Origin: Bacilli bacterium
Lineage (GTDB): Bacteria; Bacillota_I; Bacilli_A; RFN20; CAG-288
Direction of reading: 5' to 3'
Length of the DNA stretch: 30,615 bases
NCBI GenBank assembly: GCA_022774485.1
Contig: JALFLX010000007.1
Coordinates: 1 to 30,615 of the forward strand
The translations under genes were made by a program, and so were the position numbers. Positions 6,971-14,735 of this stretch are shown here, piece by piece (the first letter of the stretch is position 1; every line of letters begins with the position of its first letter). The notes beneath the pieces are model-generated. The model saw only the letters and a program-made list of their open reading frames with translations. It had not been told where the DNA came from and made no database searches.

Positions 6971-8221
6971 ATGGTTGATTTATTACTGAGATTATTTGTG
7001 AAAGATTACCGAGATGTGAAAAATGAGAAAGTGAGAGAAAAGTATGGACTTTTTGCTTCTTTCTTCGGATTGATCTCTAACTTCCTTCTCTTCGCTCTTA
7101 AGATTGTCATCGGTATTCTTTTAAGACTTTATTCTATCGTCTCTGATTCCATCAACAACTTATCTGATTTTGGAAATAATTTGCTGAGCTTATTCGGTGT
7201 GAAAGTCAGCGCGAAAAAAGCAGATGATGATCACCCTTATGGTCATCAGAGAATGGAATATATCATCTCTCTTGTCATTGGCTGTGTCATCATTGCATTA
7301 GGTGCCATCATGGTGTATCAAAGCGTGATTGATTTTATCGCCTTTGTAAAATCGATGATTGAGACTGGTCATCCTTTGACAAAAGAGATGTCCCCGCTGA
7401 TGTTCTATGTCTCTTTAGCATTGCTTCTAGGCGCGATTCTTGTCAAATTCCTCCAGTCTTATCTCTATTTCTCTCTTGGAAAGAGAATCGATTCCATGCA
7501 GCTAAGAGCCTTAGGAAAAGATGCTCGAAATGATGTCATCTCCACTTCTCTTGTCATTATCGGCATGGTGATTTCCTTCTTGACCACCTATGATGTCGAC
7601 TGTTTCTTCACCATGATTGTCGCTGGTCTTGTCATCCTCTCTGGTATTGGAATTATGAGAGAAGCGATTGATGTTCTTCTTGGAAAGAAACCGGATGATG
7701 AAATTGTCGATCGGATTGTCGACCTTGTCACTTCTCATAAAGATGTCTTAGGAGTTCACGATCTTTCTCTCCACTATTACGGGCAGGTGATCTATGGTGT
7801 TATCCATGTGGAAGTGGATTGTAAAAGAGATGTTATGCTCTCTCATGAGCTCTGCGATGACATTGAGAGAGAAGCGGTTGAAAAGCTTTCTGTCCACTTA
7901 ACGGTTCACATGGATCCTATCGATATCCACGATCCAGATACAGAGAAATACAAAGAGCTTGTCAAGAAAGCGTTAAGTCAAAAAGAAGCGTATCAAAGCA
8001 TCTCGATGCACGACTTTAGAATCTTATCCAATGAGAAATTTGTCAATCTCATTTTCGATCTTGTAATCCCCGAGAATCTCGATACAGAAGAAGGAAGAGA
8101 ACAGATCAAGCAGGATATTCTCAAAGTGACGGATATGAGCTATGGGAAGAACACTTATCTTGTCATTGATTTTGATTCTCAGACAACGGATTTCTTATCA
8201 AAAAAACACATTGAGAAATAA
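6971..8221 (+). CDS. Cation diffusion facilitator, probably Mn2+ exporter
   Basis: A 416-residue CDF-family metal/proton antiporter of the cytoplasmic membrane. Family marks are VSDSINNLSDFGNN in TM2, the loop DDDHPYGHQRMEY (85-97), ALGKDARNDVISTS in TM5 and the C-terminal cytoplasmic domain beginning near HDLSLHYYG (263-271). Aligned to FieF, the transport site reads N62/D66 in TM2 and D184/D188 in TM5. The DxxxD of TM5, in place of HxxxD, is characteristic of Mn-transporting CDFs. The protein is longer than FieF: after the usual C-terminal domain, about 100 further residues (from about 320) follow, ending in LVIDFDSQTTDFLSKKH. ATG 6971 has AGGTGA at 6961-6966. A minus-10-like TATAGT lies at 6947-6952. 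It is divergent from the AlbA_2 gene. Confidence 0.87.
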   Translation: MVDLLLRLFVKDYRDVKNEKVREKYGLFASFFGLISNFLLFALKIVIGILLRLYSIVSDSINNLSDFGNNLLSLFGVKVSAKKADDDHPYGHQRMEYIISLVIGCVIIALGAIMVYQSVIDFIAFVKSMIETGHPLTKEMSPLMFYVSLALLLGAILVKFLQSYLYFSLGKRIDSMQLRALGKDARNDVISTSLVIIGMVISFLTTYDVDCFFTMIVAGLVILSGIGIMREAIDVLLGKKPDDEIVDRIVDLVTSHKDVLGVHDLSLHYYGQVIYGVIHVEVDCKRDVMLSHELCDDIEREAVEKLSVHLTVHMDPIDIHDPDTEKYKELVKKALSQKEAYQSISMHDFRILSNEKFVNLIFDLVIPENLDTEEGREQIKQDILKVTDMSYGKNTYLVIDFDSQTTDFLSKKHIEK

Positions 8222-8276
8222 ACTTATTTCAAGATAGACTTCTCTTTAAGGTATATATTTAATATTTGTTTTTTAG

Positions 8277-8309
8277 TATAATCTAGTGCGACTTATTTTT
8301 TGTGAGGTG
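8277..8309 (+). promoter_or_regulatory. lysS -10 box and ribosome binding site
   Basis: TATAAT at 8277-8282 without a good -35, then GAGGTG near 8304-8309 five bases before the lysS ATG. The 92-base gap after the CDF gene leaves no room for a T-box leader. Confidence 0.45.
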
Positions 8310-8313
8310 AAAT

Positions 8314-9825
8314 ATGGAAAACAATGAAAAGAAAGTTCTTCCTGCAGATGATCTCAATGATCAGGAACAGAGAAGAAGAGAAAAATTAGCAATTTATGAA
8401 GAGATGGGATTAGATCCTTTTGGACACAAGTTTGAAGTGGATTCTTCCGCTTCTCAGCTCAAAGAAGATTTCAGCTCTTTAGAGAATGAAGAGGTGAGAG
8501 AAGATGCAACTGTCAGAATCGCAGGTCGTATCGTTCTCTTGAGAAAGATGGGAAAAGCCTCTTTCTTCACTCTTCAGGATAAGACTGGAAAAATCCAAGT
8601 CTACATCCGTCAGGATGTGGTCGGTGAAGAGAATTATAAGCTCTTCAAGTTAGCGGATTTGGGTGATATCTGCGGTATTGAAGGTCACATGATGAAGACC
8701 AAGACTGGTGAAGTAACCATCCGTGCGACAAATTACACCCACTTAGTCAAAGCCTTAAGACCGCTTCCGGATAAGTTCCATGGATTAGCTGACCCAGAAG
8801 AGAGAAGAAGAAGACGTTATGTCGACCTCATCGTGAATGAAGACTCTAGAAGAATCGCATTCCTTCGTCCTAGAATCATCCGCGGAATTCAGAACTTCAT
8901 GGATTCCTTAGGATTTGTCGAAGTGGAGACTTCTATTCTTCAGCCGATCTTAGGCGGTGCTAACGCAAGACCGTTTGTCACACATCACAATGCTCTCGAT
9001 CAGGATTTCTATCTTCGCATCGCCACCGAGCTTTCTTTGAAGAGATTGTTAGTCGGCGGTATGGAAAGAGTTTATGAGATCGGAAGAATGTTTAGAAATG
9101 AAGGTATTGATACCACCCATAATCCGGAATTCACTACCTTAGAAGCTTACCAGGCGTTCGGTGACTTATCCGATATGGCGAAGATGACAGAAGACCTCTT
9201 CCACTACATCGCCAAAGAAGTCATCGGAAAAGAACAGTTCCACTGGTTAGGATATGACATCGATGTCTCTAAACCCTTCCGTCATGTCACCATGACTGAA
9301 GCGATTAAAGAAAAGACCGGTGTAGACTTCTATCAGATTAAGACCTTAGAAGAGGCCAAAGAAGTCGCCGCGAAGTTCGATGTTGAAGTTGAACCTCACT
9401 TCCTTTGGGGACATATCCTCAATGCCTTCTTTGAGAAATTCTGTGAAGAAGATCTCGTTCAGCCGACCTTTGTTTATCAGCATCCAGTCGACATCTCTCC
9501 CTTAGCGAAGAAAGATCCCTCTGATCCGAGATTTACACAGAGATTTGAGATGTACATCGCCACTCACGAGATGTGCAACGCCTTCACTGAACTCAACGAT
9601 CCGCTCGACCAGAGAGCGAGATTCGAAGAGCAAGTCGAAGAGAAGAGAAAAGGTAACAACGAAGCTTGCGAAGTTGACAATGACTTCTGTGAAGCCCTTG
9701 AGTACGGCATGCCTCCGGCTGGCGGAATCGGATATGGTATCGACCGTCTCTGCATGTTCTTCGCTGAGACAGACTCCATCCGCGATGTTCTTCTCTTCCC
9801 GGCGATGAAATCCGTCAACAAATAA
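8314..9825 (+). CDS. lysS: Lysyl-tRNA synthetase (class II)
   Basis: Charges tRNA-Lys with lysine using ATP in the cytoplasm. The 503-residue length is standard for bacterial LysS. The N-terminal OB-fold anticodon-binding domain spans about 65-145 (VRIAGRIVLLRKMGKASFFTLQD). The class II catalytic domain follows, with motif 1 around 186-213 (RPRIIRGIQNFMDSLGFVEVE), motif 2 at 258-278 (RMFRNEGIDTTHNPEFTTLE) and motif 3 near 469-480 (GGIGYGIDRLCM). Lysine-specific signatures such as HNALDQDFYLRIATELSLKRL are present. It appears to be transcribed alone, from its own -10 box and into a strong terminator directly after the stop codon. Confidence 0.97.
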   Translation: MENNEKKVLPADDLNDQEQRRREKLAIYEEMGLDPFGHKFEVDSSASQLKEDFSSLENEEVREDATVRIAGRIVLLRKMGKASFFTLQDKTGKIQVYIRQDVVGEENYKLFKLADLGDICGIEGHMMKTKTGEVTIRATNYTHLVKALRPLPDKFHGLADPEERRRRRYVDLIVNEDSRRIAFLRPRIIRGIQNFMDSLGFVEVETSILQPILGGANARPFVTHHNALDQDFYLRIATELSLKRLLVGGMERVYEIGRMFRNEGIDTTHNPEFTTLEAYQAFGDLSDMAKMTEDLFHYIAKEVIGKEQFHWLGYDIDVSKPFRHVTMTEAIKEKTGVDFYQIKTLEEAKEVAAKFDVEVEPHFLWGHILNAFFEKFCEEDLVQPTFVYQHPVDISPLAKKDPSDPRFTQRFEMYIATHEMCNAFTELNDPLDQRARFEEQVEEKRKGNNEACEVDNDFCEALEYGMPPAGGIGYGIDRLCMFFAETDSIRDVLLFPAMKSVNK

Positions 9826-9832
9826 CCAAACG

Positions 9833-9872
9833 AAAAGACCCTTGTATCCAAAAATGGATTGCGGGTCTTTTT
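9833..9872 (+). terminator. lysS terminator
   Basis: AAAAGACCC (9833-9841) pairs with GGGTCTTTT, followed by further T (9863-9872). The loop contains a second small stem, ATCCA-aaaa-TGGAT. It begins seven bases after the lysS stop codon. Confidence 0.85.
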
Positions 9873-10109
9873 CTATACTTAGATCAGGATATTTCTATCT
9901 GGATTCATACCATAGAGAGTCTCAAACAAGGCATTAAACGTTTAAGAACGTTAATTACCCTGTAATTTCCGACTTTGATTTAGTGGATTTTTTAAATTAT
10001 AATTTCTTCGATTAGGATAGCCTCCGTTAGCCAAAAATGAAAATTTTTTAAATTTGGCTAGTGAATATTGAGCCTTAGTTTATAACAGGATTTTATGATT
10101 GAGTTCTTA
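9873..10109. other. Non-coding AT-rich stretch with a perfect hairpin
   Basis: No credible open frame. A perfect 8-bp inverted repeat TAGCCAAA (10028-10035) / TTTGGCTA (10053-10060) is the clearest structure, with AAAATTTT inside its loop and no T run. Two copies of the palindrome AACGTT (9937-9942 and 9947-9952) lie 10 bases apart. Nothing links these to the flanking genes, which converge on this stretch. Confidence 0.5.
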
Positions 10110-10152
10110 CAAAAAAGCATAACCTCGTGACTTATTGTTTAGAAGTTATGCT
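10110..10152 (-). terminator. Terminator of the zupT-pepP-yfcE operon
   Basis: On the minus strand an 8-bp stem AGCATAAC (plus-strand arms 10116-10123 and 10145-10152, 21-base loop) is followed by TTTTTT (10111-10116). It lies about 60 bases past the stop codon of the last gene of the operon. Confidence 0.7.
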
Positions 10153-10212
10153 GTATATTTAGATAATTTATGTTCGATGTTACTCGCTCTATAAAGCGGG
10201 GATTCTTCCGTG

Positions 10213-10752
10213 CTATTCCCAGGATATGTGTTTGATATCTTCTTCTGTGAGAAGATCATAGAGTGTGATGCCTTTTTCATCCATCACCATGTAGGAGTGA
10301 TGCTCATCTTTGGGAATAGAGATAGAACCAGGGTTTGCTAAGATTAAGTTTTCTTTCTTTTCTAATACTGAGATGTGAGTGTGACCTTGAAGGAAGACAT
10401 CTCCTGGATTATTCGGCAGAGAAGTGAAGGAAAAGTGATGACCGTGTGTTAAGAAAATTTTCTTTCCAAAGGCGAAGATGGTCGCTTGTTTATTGATTGG
10501 AAAAGAAGAGACCATCTGGTCGACTTCACTCTCACAGTTTCCTTTGACTGCGATGATTTTTTCAGCGTGTTCATTTAAGAGCGAGACCACTTTTTTGGGA
10601 GCGTAGTCTTTAGGAGGATCATTTCTCGCTCCGTTATAATATAGATCGCCTAACAAGAGAATCTGATCCGCTTGAATTTGATCTGCAATCTTCATGAACT
10701 TTTCCGCATAATAGATTGAACCGTGGATATCAGAACCGATGATGAATTTCAT
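10213..10752 (-). CDS. yfcE: YfcE-type phosphodiesterase
   Basis: A 179-residue metallophosphoesterase that closely follows E. coli YfcE along its length, for example GSDIHGS at the start, LLGDLYYNGARNDPP, AVKGNCESEVDQM and NPGSISIPKDEHHSYMV. YfcE hydrolyses phosphodiester model substrates with Mn2+; the physiological substrate is unknown. Metal ligands expected for the fold are visible: D8, H10, D36, N72, H103, H124 and H126. It is cytoplasmic with no signal peptide. It is the last gene of a four-gene operon, four bases after the related gene upstream, and is followed by a terminator. Confidence 0.9.
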   Translation of the reverse strand: MKFIIGSDIHGSIYYAEKFMKIADQIQADQILLLGDLYYNGARNDPPKDYAPKKVVSLLNEHAEKIIAVKGNCESEVDQMVSSFPINKQATIFAFGKKIFLTHGHHFSFTSLPNNPGDVFLQGHTHISVLEKKENLILANPGSISIPKDEHHSYMVMDEKGITLYDLLTEEDIKHISWE

Positions 10753-10756
10753 ATTA

Positions 10757-11257
10757 TTACCTTTCTAGCTTCAAGGAGTGAAGCACTGCGTTTGTGTTGA
10801 TATCGATCACTTCTAACTTCTCTTCGGTGATGACCATCACGCTGTGATAACCATCTCTCGGCTCAGAGATACTGCCGGGGTTTGCTCTGATACAACCTTT
10901 TGAATCTTGATAGATTCCAGAGATATGAGTGTGACCTGTTAAAAAGATATCATAAGGTAGATCGTAAGAATAAGGGGAGTATCGATGCCCGTGAGAGAGA
11001 ACAATGACACGGTGAAACATGTAATCGTAATTGATTAAGGGCATTTGAAAACGAGCAATTTCATCCTCTTCTTCTCCATCGCAGTTTCCACAGACTGCGA
11101 CAATCTTCTCGTGGAGCGGATTTAAGATTTCGATGCTATCTCTTTTCAAATCACCTAAGAGATAAAGCTTATCGAAGTTCTCTTCTCTCATCTTTGTTAA
11201 GAGAAGTTTGGTATAAACAATATCTCCGTGAAGATCGCTTGCGACTAATATTTTCAT
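10757..11257 (-). CDS. YfcE/MJ0936-family metallophosphoesterase, second copy
   Basis: A 166-residue relative of the gene just downstream, with the same metal ligands (D8, H10, D36, N58, H89, H109, H111) in SDLHGD, LLGDL, CGNCDGEE, SHGHRYS and LTGHTHISG, and the same NPGSISEPRDGYHSVMV tail. It lacks the NGARNDPP segment between the second and third motifs, so it is shorter and probably has another substrate. Its ATG overlaps the stop codon of the peptidase gene upstream by four bases, which points to coupled translation. Tandem duplication and divergence of a phosphodiesterase is the simplest origin. Confidence 0.85.
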   Translation of the reverse strand: MKILVASDLHGDIVYTKLLLTKMREENFDKLYLLGDLKRDSIEILNPLHEKIVAVCGNCDGEEEDEIARFQMPLINYDYMFHRVIVLSHGHRYSPYSYDLPYDIFLTGHTHISGIYQDSKGCIRANPGSISEPRDGYHSVMVITEEKLEVIDINTNAVLHSLKLER

Positions 11258-12441
11258 TTCAGAATCGGAATGACCTTTCTTTGTCTTCCACCGATCTCTT
11301 CCACTTCATATTTCTCCGTGATAAAGATATCTGTCTCTGATCTCATTCCAAAATCCGGAGCGTAGATACCGGGTTCTAACGAAAAGCTGATATAAGGAAT
11401 AATCGTTCTCGTATCGTGTGATTCATAGTTGTCGATGTTGACACCAGGGCCGTGCGGAGATTCGCCATCAGCGATGTTGTGACCAGTTCTATGAATAAAG
11501 TACTTTCCATATCCTTTTTCTTCGATATAGGTCCTTGTCACATCGTCCACTTCAAAGCCCATCACTTTTCTTTTCGTAAGATTGGTTCTTAAGAACAATA
11601 CTGCTTGATCAATGGCATCCCGGAGCACTTCAAAGCGGTCTTCGATTTCTTCTGGCACTTCTTCTCCGACATATCCCATCCAAGTGATATCGCTGTAGAC
11701 ATCTTTTTCTCCTTGGAATTTTGCCCACATATCGATGAGGACAACATCCCCTTTACGAATTAAGGAGTGCTCTTTTTCAGTCGGTCCATAGTGAGGATCA
11801 GAAGCGTTATGATTCACTGCGACAATACAGGCGTCATCATAGACCATCCCTGCTTTATGATATTCCTCACAGATAAATTGTTGAATCTCATATTCATCTG
11901 AATATCCTCTGTTTAAGATATCCTCTTTGATCTTTAAAAACGCGAGATCTTTGATTCGTAACGATTCTTCACACGCTCTCTTTTGACTTTCGTGTCCGCT
12001 TTGATCAAAGCGAGCAGAGAAGATCTGAAGAAGATCCTGAGAGGATGTGATCTTAATTCCCATGTCTTTGATGAAGCTGACACTTCCAAAGTCAGCAAGG
12101 CTCACTTTTGGAAGTAAGCCGCTCTCAGAGACATCCATCAAAACAGCTTCATAAGAACCGAATAGCTTTCTCTCAAAAGAGATCATCTCCGACCAGGTCT
12201 GATAGACATATAAGTCGAAGTTCTTCTTCGTCTCAGAATCGGATAAGAACACCGTGTCAATCTTGTGGCAGATGAGATATGGTTTTCCTTTTTTTGGAAT
12301 CGTTAAAAACAGCTTGCGAGTCAACATCTTTCCTTCGAATAGCGTTTTGATGACCGGGTGTTTTCCTTCGTAATCCACGATGATCCAAGCGTCTTTGTTC
12401 TCTTCTTTCAGCTGTTTTTGAATCTGTTTGATCTGGTTCAT
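11254..12441 (-). CDS. M24-family Xaa-Pro aminopeptidase
   Basis: A 395-residue cytoplasmic metallopeptidase with the pita-bread fold of aminopeptidase P/prolidase, removing N-terminal residues before proline. A creatinase-like N-terminal domain (about 1-140) precedes the catalytic domain. All five dinuclear-metal ligands are present: D237 (VVLIDMWA), D251 (YSDITW), H321 (HRTGHNI), E356 (LEPGIY) and E369 (MRSETD). The start has AGGAGG a few bases upstream. It is second in the operon, 13 bases after the ZIP gene, and overlaps the next phosphodiesterase gene by four bases. Mn2+ is the usual cofactor for both enzyme types, which may be why a metal transporter leads the operon. That link is inference. 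Confidence 0.86.
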   Translation of the reverse strand: MNQIKQIQKQLKEENKDAWIIVDYEGKHPVIKTLFEGKMLTRKLFLTIPKKGKPYLICHKIDTVFLSDSETKKNFDLYVYQTWSEMISFERKLFGSYEAVLMDVSESGLLPKVSLADFGSVSFIKDMGIKITSSQDLLQIFSARFDQSGHESQKRACEESLRIKDLAFLKIKEDILNRGYSDEYEIQQFICEEYHKAGMVYDDACIVAVNHNASDPHYGPTEKEHSLIRKGDVVLIDMWAKFQGEKDVYSDITWMGYVGEEVPEEIEDRFEVLRDAIDQAVLFLRTNLTKRKVMGFEVDDVTRTYIEEKGYGKYFIHRTGHNIADGESPHGPGVNIDNYESHDTRTIIPYISFSLEPGIYAPDFGMRSETDIFITEKYEVEEIGGRQRKVIPILK

Positions 12442-12454
12442 AATCCCCTCCTGT

Positions 12455-13252
12455 TTATCCTAGGGCGCTGTCTAATATCATCATCAAGAGGAAACCGATG
12501 AAGAACGAAAGCACGCCGTGGTGTTTGGTAGAATCCTTACAAACTTCAGGAACCATCTCTTCCACGATGACATAAATCATACATCCTGCTGCAAAGCATA
12601 AAGCCCAGGGCATCAAAGACTGGATGTTATAAGCTAAGAAAAAGCCGAATAAAGCAGCAACCGGTTCCACTGCACCGGAAAGAGATCCTAACAAGAAAGA
12701 TTTACTCTTGCTGTTTCCCTCAGAGAAAAGCGGTAAACTGACCCCGAGTCCTTCCGGAACATTTTGTATTGCGATACCAACCGCCAACATCAAAGAAGAG
12801 AGAATCGCGGCATTATCCCCGCCTTGACCTAAAGTGATACCGAAGCTGATGCCGACTGCTAATCCTTCTGGGATATTGTGAATGGTGACTGCTAATAACA
12901 TCTTAGAGGTGCGAGAGAGAGAAGCCGTGTGAACACCTTCTTCTTTTCCGCTTCCTTTGTGAAAATGAGGGACAATCTTGTCGATTGCAAAAAGGAAGAG
13001 TGCACCTAATCCGATTGAGATCGCACAGACGAGATAAGAGGGCATGATAGCACTCTCATTTTCAATCGCTGGTATGATCAAAGAGAAGATAGAGGCGGAG
13101 AGCATGATACCAGAGGCAAAGCCCAAAATAATCTCGTTGAGCTTCTCTGGGATTTTCTGGTCTTTCTTAAATAAGAAAATGACAGCAGAGCCTAGGATGG
13201 TTCCTAAAAAGGTGATGAGAAGACCGATGATAGTAATTGCAATAGGGCTCAT
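12455..13252 (-). CDS. ZIP-family divalent metal transporter (ZupT-like)
   Basis: A 265-residue membrane protein of the ZIP family, which brings Zn2+ or related divalent ions into the cytoplasm. About eight hydrophobic segments are seen. The binuclear metal site of TM4 and TM5 is clear: HNIPEGLAVG (125-134) and QNVPEGLGVS (163-172). EEMVPE (231-236) is in TM7. A histidine-containing loop (PHFHKGSGKEEGVH, about 95-108) lies between TM3 and TM4, as usual. ATG 13252 is chosen because AGGAGG (13261-13266) lies eight bases upstream; a start further out at 13270 would include that site. It leads the four-gene operon. Specificity between Zn, Mn and Fe cannot be read. Confidence 0.88.
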   Translation of the reverse strand: MSPIAITIIGLLITFLGTILGSAVIFLFKKDQKIPEKLNEIILGFASGIMLSASIFSLIIPAIENESAIMPSYLVCAISIGLGALFLFAIDKIVPHFHKGSGKEEGVHTASLSRTSKMLLAVTIHNIPEGLAVGISFGITLGQGGDNAAILSSLMLAVGIAIQNVPEGLGVSLPLFSEGNSKSKSFLLGSLSGAVEPVAALFGFFLAYNIQSLMPWALCFAAGCMIYVIVEEMVPEVCKDSTKHHGVLSFFIGFLLMMILDSALG

Positions 13253-13260
13253 AGAAAAAA

Positions 13261-13277
13261 CCTCCTGCAATATTATA
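13261..13277 (-). promoter_or_regulatory. zupT-like operon -10 box and ribosome binding site
   Basis: On the minus strand TATAAT (13272-13277) is only five bases from AGGAGG (13261-13266). The transcript leader must therefore be very short, with the ribosome binding site at its 5' end. No strong -35 is seen. Confidence 0.45.
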
Positions 13278-13323
13278 GCAAAGTAGTGTGGATATGGTTT
13301 TAGTGAACACTAACTATCTGATA

Positions 13324-13354
13324 GAAAAATCCCTGAAGCATCGCCTCAGGGATT
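13324..13354 (-). terminator. Terminator of the maltodextrin operon
   Basis: On the minus strand AATCCCTGA/TCAGGGATT (arms 13328-13336 and 13346-13354, 9-base loop) is followed by TTTTTC. It starts three bases after the stop codon of the last lipoprotein gene, fixing that gene as the operon end. Confidence 0.9.
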
Positions 13355-13357
13355 AAA

Positions 13358-14119
13358 CTACAAATTGTAGGTGACATTCATAGAAGAAATGTTCTTTACG
13401 CCGGTATCTTTGTTCGTCGCCTCTTGAAGAAGAGAGACGAGAAGACCGTCTGAGTTCATCGTGAGAGTCTCACTCACGATAGCGATCTCATCTCCTTGTT
13501 TATATTCGAGATTCTCAAAGGAGTAGTAGAAGAGATCTTCTTTTACTTCGAAGTATTCAAATTCTCCGATGATGGATAAGAAGAAGTCTGCGTAATAGAG
13601 ACCACCGGAGTGGGTGTTTCCACTCTCTTTGGTGTAGAAAACAGATAAGTCGATCTCTTTAAACTGAGATGGCTTATATTTGTAGACTGCTTTTTCAGAA
13701 GTGACAACTTCATTCGAGCCTTCTAATGTGCCTTTTTGTGTTAGAGTCGCTTTATAGAGCTCTTCTTGGCTGTCAAAATGAATCTCGGTCTGATTCTCAA
13801 CGACATAGAGTTTGCTCTCGCTGTCGTAAGAAATTCTGTTTCCAGAGTAGGTTTCTCTCTTGAGATAGGAGTAAGATTCTCTCTCTTTGGGACGGTGTAC
13901 GGTGAGGGTGTAAGCGTCATTTCCTAACTCTTTTCCCTCACTGTCGTACACGGTGTTTTTGTTCTCTGCGTGAATGTCTGTCGTCTTTTCAATGGTCTTG
14001 TCGATATTACAGCCGTAGAGGAACTCTGCGATATCATCAGGGATAATCACTTCTTTGCAACCAGTGAGCAGGAGAAGAGAGAGGGAGATTTTACCGATAG
14101 CTGTAAGTGATTTTCGCAT
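13358..14119 (-). CDS. Putative lipoprotein, last gene of the maltodextrin operon
   Basis: A 253-residue exported protein with a type II signal peptide: MRKS, a hydrophobic run and the lipobox LLTGC with Cys21. It would be anchored to the outer face of the membrane. The mature part is polar, Ser/Thr/Tyr-rich and probably beta-rich (for example YTLTVHRPKERESYSYLKRE). No known domain is recognised. Its end (ETLTMNSDGLLVSLLQEATN...MNVTYNL) resembles that of the preceding lipoprotein (FTLTYNSKGLLVSEEVKTKN...KITYSYR), so the two may be diverged duplicates. Its start lies 29 bases inside the preceding gene, with GAGGAT about ten bases upstream. Position in the operon suggests a role with dextrins or the importer, unproven. 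Confidence 0.75.
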   Translation of the reverse strand: MRKSLTAIGKISLSLLLLTGCKEVIIPDDIAEFLYGCNIDKTIEKTTDIHAENKNTVYDSEGKELGNDAYTLTVHRPKERESYSYLKRETYSGNRISYDSESKLYVVENQTEIHFDSQEELYKATLTQKGTLEGSNEVVTSEKAVYKYKPSQFKEIDLSVFYTKESGNTHSGGLYYADFFLSIIGEFEYFEVKEDLFYYSFENLEYKQGDEIAIVSETLTMNSDGLLVSLLQEATNKDTGVKNISSMNVTYNL

Positions 14120-14726
14120 CGATTGTTCTATCCTCAGCTTCTTTGCCTGCGTTTTTGGTCTTGACTTCTTCGCTCACCAAGAGACCTTTGCTGTTGTAGG
14201 TCAAGGTGAAGTTGTAGCGAGCGTAGCAGCTGACTGGTTTTGGTTTGCTCGGACCGTTTGGAACAACTAAATTGTAGAATGACATATCTTTGGAGACATT
14301 CTTTGTGAAGAAGACAAGATTATCTCCTTCTTTCTGATATTCCAAGAAGTGAATGTTGTCGCTCATACCGGTGATGCAGACTTTGATCTTGTTTAAGCTG
14401 CAGGTGGCGTTTGTGGCGGCATCTTCGCTGATGTAGGATTCTTCTTTGATTCTGACCGGCGCTTTTAAGAGGTATGATTCTCCGACCAAAGCGGTGGTGT
14501 TAATCACTTCTCCGGTGGGGACATCAAACTCTCTATCTGCTTGGTAGAACTCTTTGTACTCTAAGACATGGCCTTCACAAGAGACAGTGTATTTTGTCTT
14601 TGTGGTTTCTTGAAGCGAAGCGATATCTCGCTTGCTCTCGTTGATGAGCGCTTCTTCATCGTAGCTTGAGCAAGAGGTGAGAAGGAGGCTTGCTCCTAAT
14701 AGGATGAGGCTTTTTGTTTTCTTCAT
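14091..14726 (-). CDS. Putative lipoprotein in the maltodextrin operon
   Basis: A 211-residue exported protein with signal peptide MKKTKSLILLGASLLLTSC and lipid-anchored Cys19. The mature region starts with a charged helix (DEEALINESKRDIASLQE) and continues as polar, beta-like sequence with four further cysteines (within VSCEGH, ATCSLN, KVCITG and VSCYAR) that could form disulfides. No domain is recognised. It starts nine bases after the stop codon of the ATPase gene and overlaps the next lipoprotein gene by 29 bases, so all three are cotranscribed. The C-terminal DGLLVS/KGLLVS segment shared with its neighbour suggests paralogy. Confidence 0.75.
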   Translation of the reverse strand: MKKTKSLILLGASLLLTSCSSYDEEALINESKRDIASLQETTKTKYTVSCEGHVLEYKEFYQADREFDVPTGEVINTTALVGESYLLKAPVRIKEESYISEDAATNATCSLNKIKVCITGMSDNIHFLEYQKEGDNLVFFTKNVSKDMSFYNLVVPNGPSKPKPVSCYARYNFTLTYNSKGLLVSEEVKTKNAGKEAEDRTIDAKITYSYR

Positions 14727-14735
14727 GGCACCCTC

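Noticed and set aside
8222..8313. T-box leader in front of lysS
   Set aside because: Only 92 bases are available and no specifier stem or T-box sequence is seen.
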